Part shown: in pieces, positions 30,349 to 34,582 of the stretch
Numbering within the stretch: the stretch's first letter is position 1
How the letters are laid out: each line of letters starts with the position of its first letter
Source: Collybiopsis luxurians FD-317 M1
Taxonomy: Eukaryota; Basidiomycota; Agaricomycetes; Agaricales; Omphalotaceae
NCBI GenBank assembly: GCA_000827265.1
Contig: KN834898.1
Span: 23,090-57,671 of the forward strand
Reading direction: 5' to 3'
Length of the DNA: 34,582 nucleotides
Notes under the pieces: generated by a model
Database searches by the model: none
The model's input: only the letters and a program-made list of their open reading frames with translations
Told to the model about the DNA's origin: nothing
Position numbers and translations under genes: made by a program

Positions 30349-30393
30349 AACATCGGCACTCGTCATTTTCAGCGCTTGTTATGTTCGTGTTAT

Positions 30394-30416
30394 GTGTGAA
30401 TGTGAGACATTCACAC
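30394..30416. repeat. Hairpin, 10-bp stem and 3-base loop
   Basis: GTGTGAATGT pairs perfectly with ACATTCACAC around GAG. It lies about 40 bp outside the right target duplication. Function unknown. Confidence 0.6.
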
Positions 30417-30419
30417 GCG

Positions 30420-32940
30420 ACCTGCCGCATCCAGCCGTATCGCATAGAAACAGGTATAGACACTTGATTGAGTTCACCCTGCAGACCTCCATAGCCCCGA
30501 GGCTTTTTTGCTAAGGTGTAAAACATAGATATAAATTATCTTTATATGCTAGAGTAGAAGATTACTAATTTTGGTGTAGATCTGGCAATACAAAGACGGC
30601 AAAAGAAAGCAACTATACTTATTACATTCTAGAGAATGGATTGGTATCTGGAATTCCTTGTGTAATGGCATGGTACTGAGCCACAAATCTGGCACCTTGT
30701 GCTGAAGTCCTACAGTATGTTCAAGGACATCTAGTGGAATCAACATTTGAATAATTTGACTACTTATCAACTTCTTAAGTCATTTTGGTACCCTGTACGG
30801 GGCTCAATATGCATTTCATCAACTTAATTGGGGGCAAAAAGAGAAATTGATATCAGAGAGTGGCAAGAGAGCAGTGGAAAGAGACAGAATAATCATAAGC
30901 AAATGTGCTTGTAGATGTGGCGCAGTGTTACTGTTGGGTGTGTTGCTGTATCTGAACTGAACATCAATGGTCAATGGTTATTATCTCTTTGATATTTAAG
31001 CTTTGTCAACTGAACTACAAATGTTCATTGCCCATATAAGCAGGTAATTCATCAACTTCGACATATACTTTTGTTGCTATTGTCAACACAGTATGACATT
31101 CAACATTACCAATAGTATATTCTTCTAGTAAGTAACAGTGACATATCTATGGACTTAAGAAGAGGTCATAAAAGGCTGACATGAAAAAATATATTTACAC
31201 ATGTGAATACTAGTAGGTGCCTATATTCCAGAAATGAGACTAACACAAGCAAGTTTGATTCTTGGTTCAATCAATCACAGCAGCATTCATCATGAGTCCA
31301 TACAGGTAAGTATATATAAAACAATTAAAGTTTATGAAGCTCTTAAAGTCTCCAACCTGATGAGAGCAATACTTTAATTGCAATAGTATAGTTGAATATT
31401 GTCCTCAGAGCCTCTTTCATAATTAGTCACAGGTGGAGCAGCGGTAAAAATGTTGCTACAATTTTGGAATGAAAGAAAGCAATTGTGACCAGTTGCTGCA
31501 AGTTATCAGTGAATACAAACGGAGGTGGGATCAGCACAAGTGCATGGTGCTCATAGCAGATCCCAATGAGGCCACTTAAAACAAAGGGCAAACCAGTAGA
31601 TAGGGCCGTCAAGTTGCACACCTTAAGTTGCTTGTTTCAGTGGGCTATGCATCTGTAAGGTTCTTGTAAATGGTTTTGCAGCAAAAGTAAAGGCTGACTG
31701 GTACTGTTTGACCAGCCCTGGTCCTCCCGGGTCCCTTGCATGGTCAGGCCATTGCAATCTTGAGGACCAGTGATAGCAGCGTAGGAGGTTACGGAGATGC
31801 CTGATTTGGTGTTGGGAGTGAGGCTAGTCTTGGCAAAAGTGCTAGGTAGGTCTTGCAATTCAAGTGTATGTTCCTGATTGATTTAATTTAAATATGTTCC
31901 ATACAGCTCTTTTGCTCTCCACATGCCCAAATCTATTCACTTTCTTCCTTTTCTCATGGTTGTCTTGACCACCTAGACTGCTCTCACTTCCCTGCTTGCT
32001 TCTATTATAACATACATGGCTTCACTAATGCCAGTGTTTGTGTACCCAATCTTGGCAGAAGCCCAGTACTGTATGAACTCACACCACTTGCCTCTGAATC
32101 AGTTTGTGGACAGCACAGGACCTATATCCTGAATTGGTGGGCCTGCTGGCACTGCTCTTGTTTACTTCCCCAACTTGACTTATGTTCCATACTCTATTTG
32201 CCTATTGGGCCCAGTGCAAGAGGTAGAGGTTGATGATATGGGCAACCAATTTCTGGAAGTGGAAATGGGAGCAGAATGTTATATGGGTTCAACCTCAACT
32301 CAAGTTTCATTCACAATCCTGGAAGGGTAACAAAAAACTCAGAGTCCATGCCATTTCCAAAAGCAGGTGAGAGGTTTTGCCAAAATTGATGGGAATCATT
32401 TGTTGACAAGTGGGCCCTTCCGACTTTCCATAATTTGAGGCTTTTTCTATTTTTATATCCCCAAAAACCGGCATATGACAAGGGGATGTTATCAAAGTTC
32501 TTACCCATTTCAATACTTCCTTGGTGACAAGGGCAAAAGCTCCTGATAACACCAATCATACTAAGAGCCTCAGTTCAATGTCCTAGAAGGATATTTAGCC
32601 CTTCTGAAGGGCACCAATTTTTATGGTTGCTTTCTATGTGTTGTAAAGCTTGTATGAAACAGTGATCTTGTATAACAAGCAGTCTTTAATTTAATGCCCT
32701 GCCATTGGAACTGCGCCAATGCTGTTGGGCAACAGGTACTTGTGTGTAGTATAGAAGCACGGTCCATTGATGATGTGGAAAGGTACAAATTTTCTTTTCT
32801 TGAGTTGAAATATGTAGGGAATGATACAGGGGCATACAAGTAAATATATGGAATGTCTGTACTAGTACATGGGTGTGATATACAGATAAGAGAAGTAAAT
32901 GGAGCAGTCAAGTAGAAGTATCAGTTTGGTTTGAGATATG
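30420..32940. other. Long AT-rich stretch without a readable gene
   Basis: Short minus-strand frames occur at 30549-30770, 31427-31621, 31637-31858 and 32307-32559. None has a motif I recognise and I could not link them by introns. Some (for example the one containing LEHTVGLQHKVPDLWLS) read like old exons. They may be remnants of further relics. No terminal repeats were found. Confidence 0.35.
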
Positions 32941-32944
32941 AAGG

Positions 32945-34068
32945 TCATTCATGGGTTGACTGAGTTTGCTGAACTGTATTGGAGAGGAGCTGGCTGGTCG
33001 CTTCATTGCGGAGTGGAAGCTGCTTGAGCTGTGAGTTGGACCAGATAGATGGTGCTGATGCGCTAACTGGAAGTGGAGATGAGTCAGAATAGAGGTATTC
33101 TGGATAGGTACCCACCTTTCGGTGTTTTGATTCACAAAGAAGTAAACCTTTGAGCTCCAGTTTCAGGTCAAATAATAGCTTATTGGAATAGTTTGCAGAA
33201 GTGGCAACATGGAAAATTACTTCAACAATATCACCGCAAGCAAATTGCTGTGGAGAACAAGGCATTGCACTAATGTACTATTCAGAGTTGGTTATGATCC
33301 AAAAATATGAGCTTTTACCTCCCAAAATTGTCTGCTGCAGTAAAAGAGATCACATTTTCCCTGGTATAAACAAGCTTGTTGCCCAGAACTGATCTGAGTA
33401 CTTGATCAGGATCAATAAAAGGGTCCGGATCCAGGATATGAGATGGTTGTGCAGCTTCAATTGCTGTGAAACAACGCAAACTAAAATCCAGAGCAGGGAA
33501 AGATTGGAACTCAGTAGAGGGGAGATCTGAGAGTTTGTACTGTCTATTCTCTAGTTTCAACTGAGAGAAAACAGTGGAGTGAATAGAGTGAAGGGTTTCC
33601 AAGCATTTGGAGAATTGTTCACTGCCTATGCCAGTAATCTGAACATGGCGGCGAAGATGGAGAAGTTTAGACATGTTTGTACTATGAGAAATAGAGCATT
33701 ACAAAAGCAGAGGAGTTGATAAAATCTGGACTGACGAGGTGGATACTGGCTCCAAATTCAACTTGCCCAATATGCCTTATATCTTGAAAGAAGCAAATAC
33801 TATATCTTTTTCCGCATTGTTATCAACCCAACCAAGTTTGTAATATCTTCCCTCTTTGAGTGGGATTAGACAGAATGATTGCGGAGTCTGTGATAAGTAT
33901 GAGTTAAGTCAGTATTTGTTTATGAATAAGTCTCTTTACCTGGCAAACCCCCAAACAGGAGAAGTCACTAGAGGTGTCTGAAGTAGCAGTTGATTGTTCA
34001 GCATGGATGTTGGAGATAATAGCATCCAGCTCAGTGCGAGCAGCTTCATAGTCGTAATGATGATCCAT
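32945..34068 (-). pseudogene. Recurrent mushroom family of unknown function, four exons, one frameshift
   Basis: Starts at ATG 34066-34068 (MDHHYDYEAARTELDAIIS). Exon 1 is 34068-33940, and a 52-nt intron (GTAAAG...CACAG) leads to exon 2 from 33887. Exon 3 (about 33683-33319) reads LLHLRRHVQITGIGSEQF, QYKLSDLPSTEFQSFPALDFSLRCF and HILDPDPFIDPDQVL. A 49-nt intron (33270-33318) joins it in phase to exon 4 (33269-32945), with CGDIVEVIFHVAT and a Ser/Gln-rich tail. I know this series as a widespread Agaricomycete family without known function. Exon 2 loses frame by one base near 33784 (TTCAAGAT, where one more A keeps the family reading FKDI). The exon 2-3 junction is not clean. It is a recent relic, or a live gene with a sequence error. 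Confidence 0.65.
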
Positions 34069-34582
34069 TAAAAAATTCGTTTTACCTACGCTGCTTTATA
34101 TATGTATGTATTATGATGTAATGCCACAGTTACAAATTGTGCCAATGACAGCGAGACTTTGTTTGGGTTGGGAAAATGAAGGGGTGACCTAGTTTGTAGC
34201 AGTAATGTATCGGTTAACTTCCGAAAGTTGACATCAATACATTTTCAAACATGGCAGTTCCAAGCCAGATTTGGGAAAGTTGCAATTAAAATGTCAAATT
34301 GTTTGATGTTTAGAGACTATGGGCTATGATATGTAATGTGATGGTATTGTGATGGTATCATTCAACTCAATGGATAAGTTCCGATCCATTGATATTTGCA
34401 ATGTAATGTAACTGTGAATGGTGCTACTGTTGATCCAGAAATTTTCATGACATAATGCTCTTCATACAAGTATAATCGCCGCTAATAAGAGACAAGCAGG
34501 CATAATTCATGTCGGATCATAGATTCCAGTGACTCCATCTGAGAAATCATGGGACATGTGGATAAGGTACTATTTACTTCGG
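34069..34582. other. Upstream region, no gene seen
   Basis: This stretch lies upstream of the minus-strand gene starting at 34068. No frame or repeat was recognised. It runs to the window edge. Confidence 0.4.

Noticed and set aside
1..34582. Possible reassignment of TGA to arginine, since so many TGA codons stand at Arg positions
   Set aside because: TGA also serves as the natural end of pol (14042-14044), the 2434 gene and the TET/JBP relic, and the affected genes carry other CpG-type changes and deletions. CpG decay explains the pattern.
1..34582. tRNA, rRNA genes or CRISPR arrays
   Set aside because: No TTCGANTC-type B box in a cloverleaf context, no rRNA-like block and no regularly spaced identical repeats were found on either strand.

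Overview
The window looks like a transposon-rich stretch of a filamentous basidiomycete (Agaricomycetes) nuclear genome. The evidence is many introns of 49-63 nt with GTRNGY...YAG borders, a Ty3/gypsy chromovirus with a C-terminal chromodomain, fungal DDE transposases, and several protein families that I know as expanded, transposon-associated families of mushrooms. There are no bacterial operon signals, no tRNA or rRNA gene and no CRISPR array. Very little of the window looks like a living host gene. The best candidate is the small two-exon gene at 22419-23221.

Layout, left to right. 5-1771: Gag-like relic with a collagen-like tail, running straight into an LTR-like block (1772-2430). 2434-3498 (-): unrecognised Ser/Pro-rich multi-exon gene. 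4157-4628: candidate LTR. 4880-5790: unrecognised minus-strand remnants. 5974-9176: complete but dead DNA transposon with TIRs and a TA duplication, carrying a DDE transposase relic on the minus strand. 9667-10822: candidate non-autonomous element with a palindromic AAGTTACTT-rich end; the same end recurs at 24088. 10909-13100: tandem repeats and acidic ORF pieces. 13107-13628 (+): 3' piece of a second DDE transposase. 13712-19992 (-): complete, young Ty3/gypsy chromovirus with 200-bp LTRs, the target duplication GTTGT, and gag and pol in one frame split by a single TGA. 20090-21232 (-), 21451-22355 (+) and 22419-23221 (-): three small spliced genes or relics. 24652-26411 (-): four-exon relic of a TET/JBP-type 2-oxoglutarate/Fe(II) dioxygenase. 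28008-30348: a transposon-like unit with 26-bp TIRs and a perfect 8-bp target duplication, whose cargo is a spliced, decayed fragment of the cytosolic seryl-tRNA synthetase gene. 32945-34068 (-): four-exon gene of a recurrent mushroom family.

One theme ties the window together. In every recognised decayed gene the internal stops are TGA, mostly where related proteins carry arginine, and the only two LTR-LTR differences are CG-to-TG changes. This is what deamination of methylated CpG would give. It is not what CpA-directed RIP would give, since that makes TAA and TAG. A gene of the 5-methylcytosine oxidase (TET/JBP) family in the same neighbourhood carries the same kind of stops.

Limits: family assignments come from memory of family motifs, without database searches. 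Exon borders are read by eye from splice consensus plus frame continuity.
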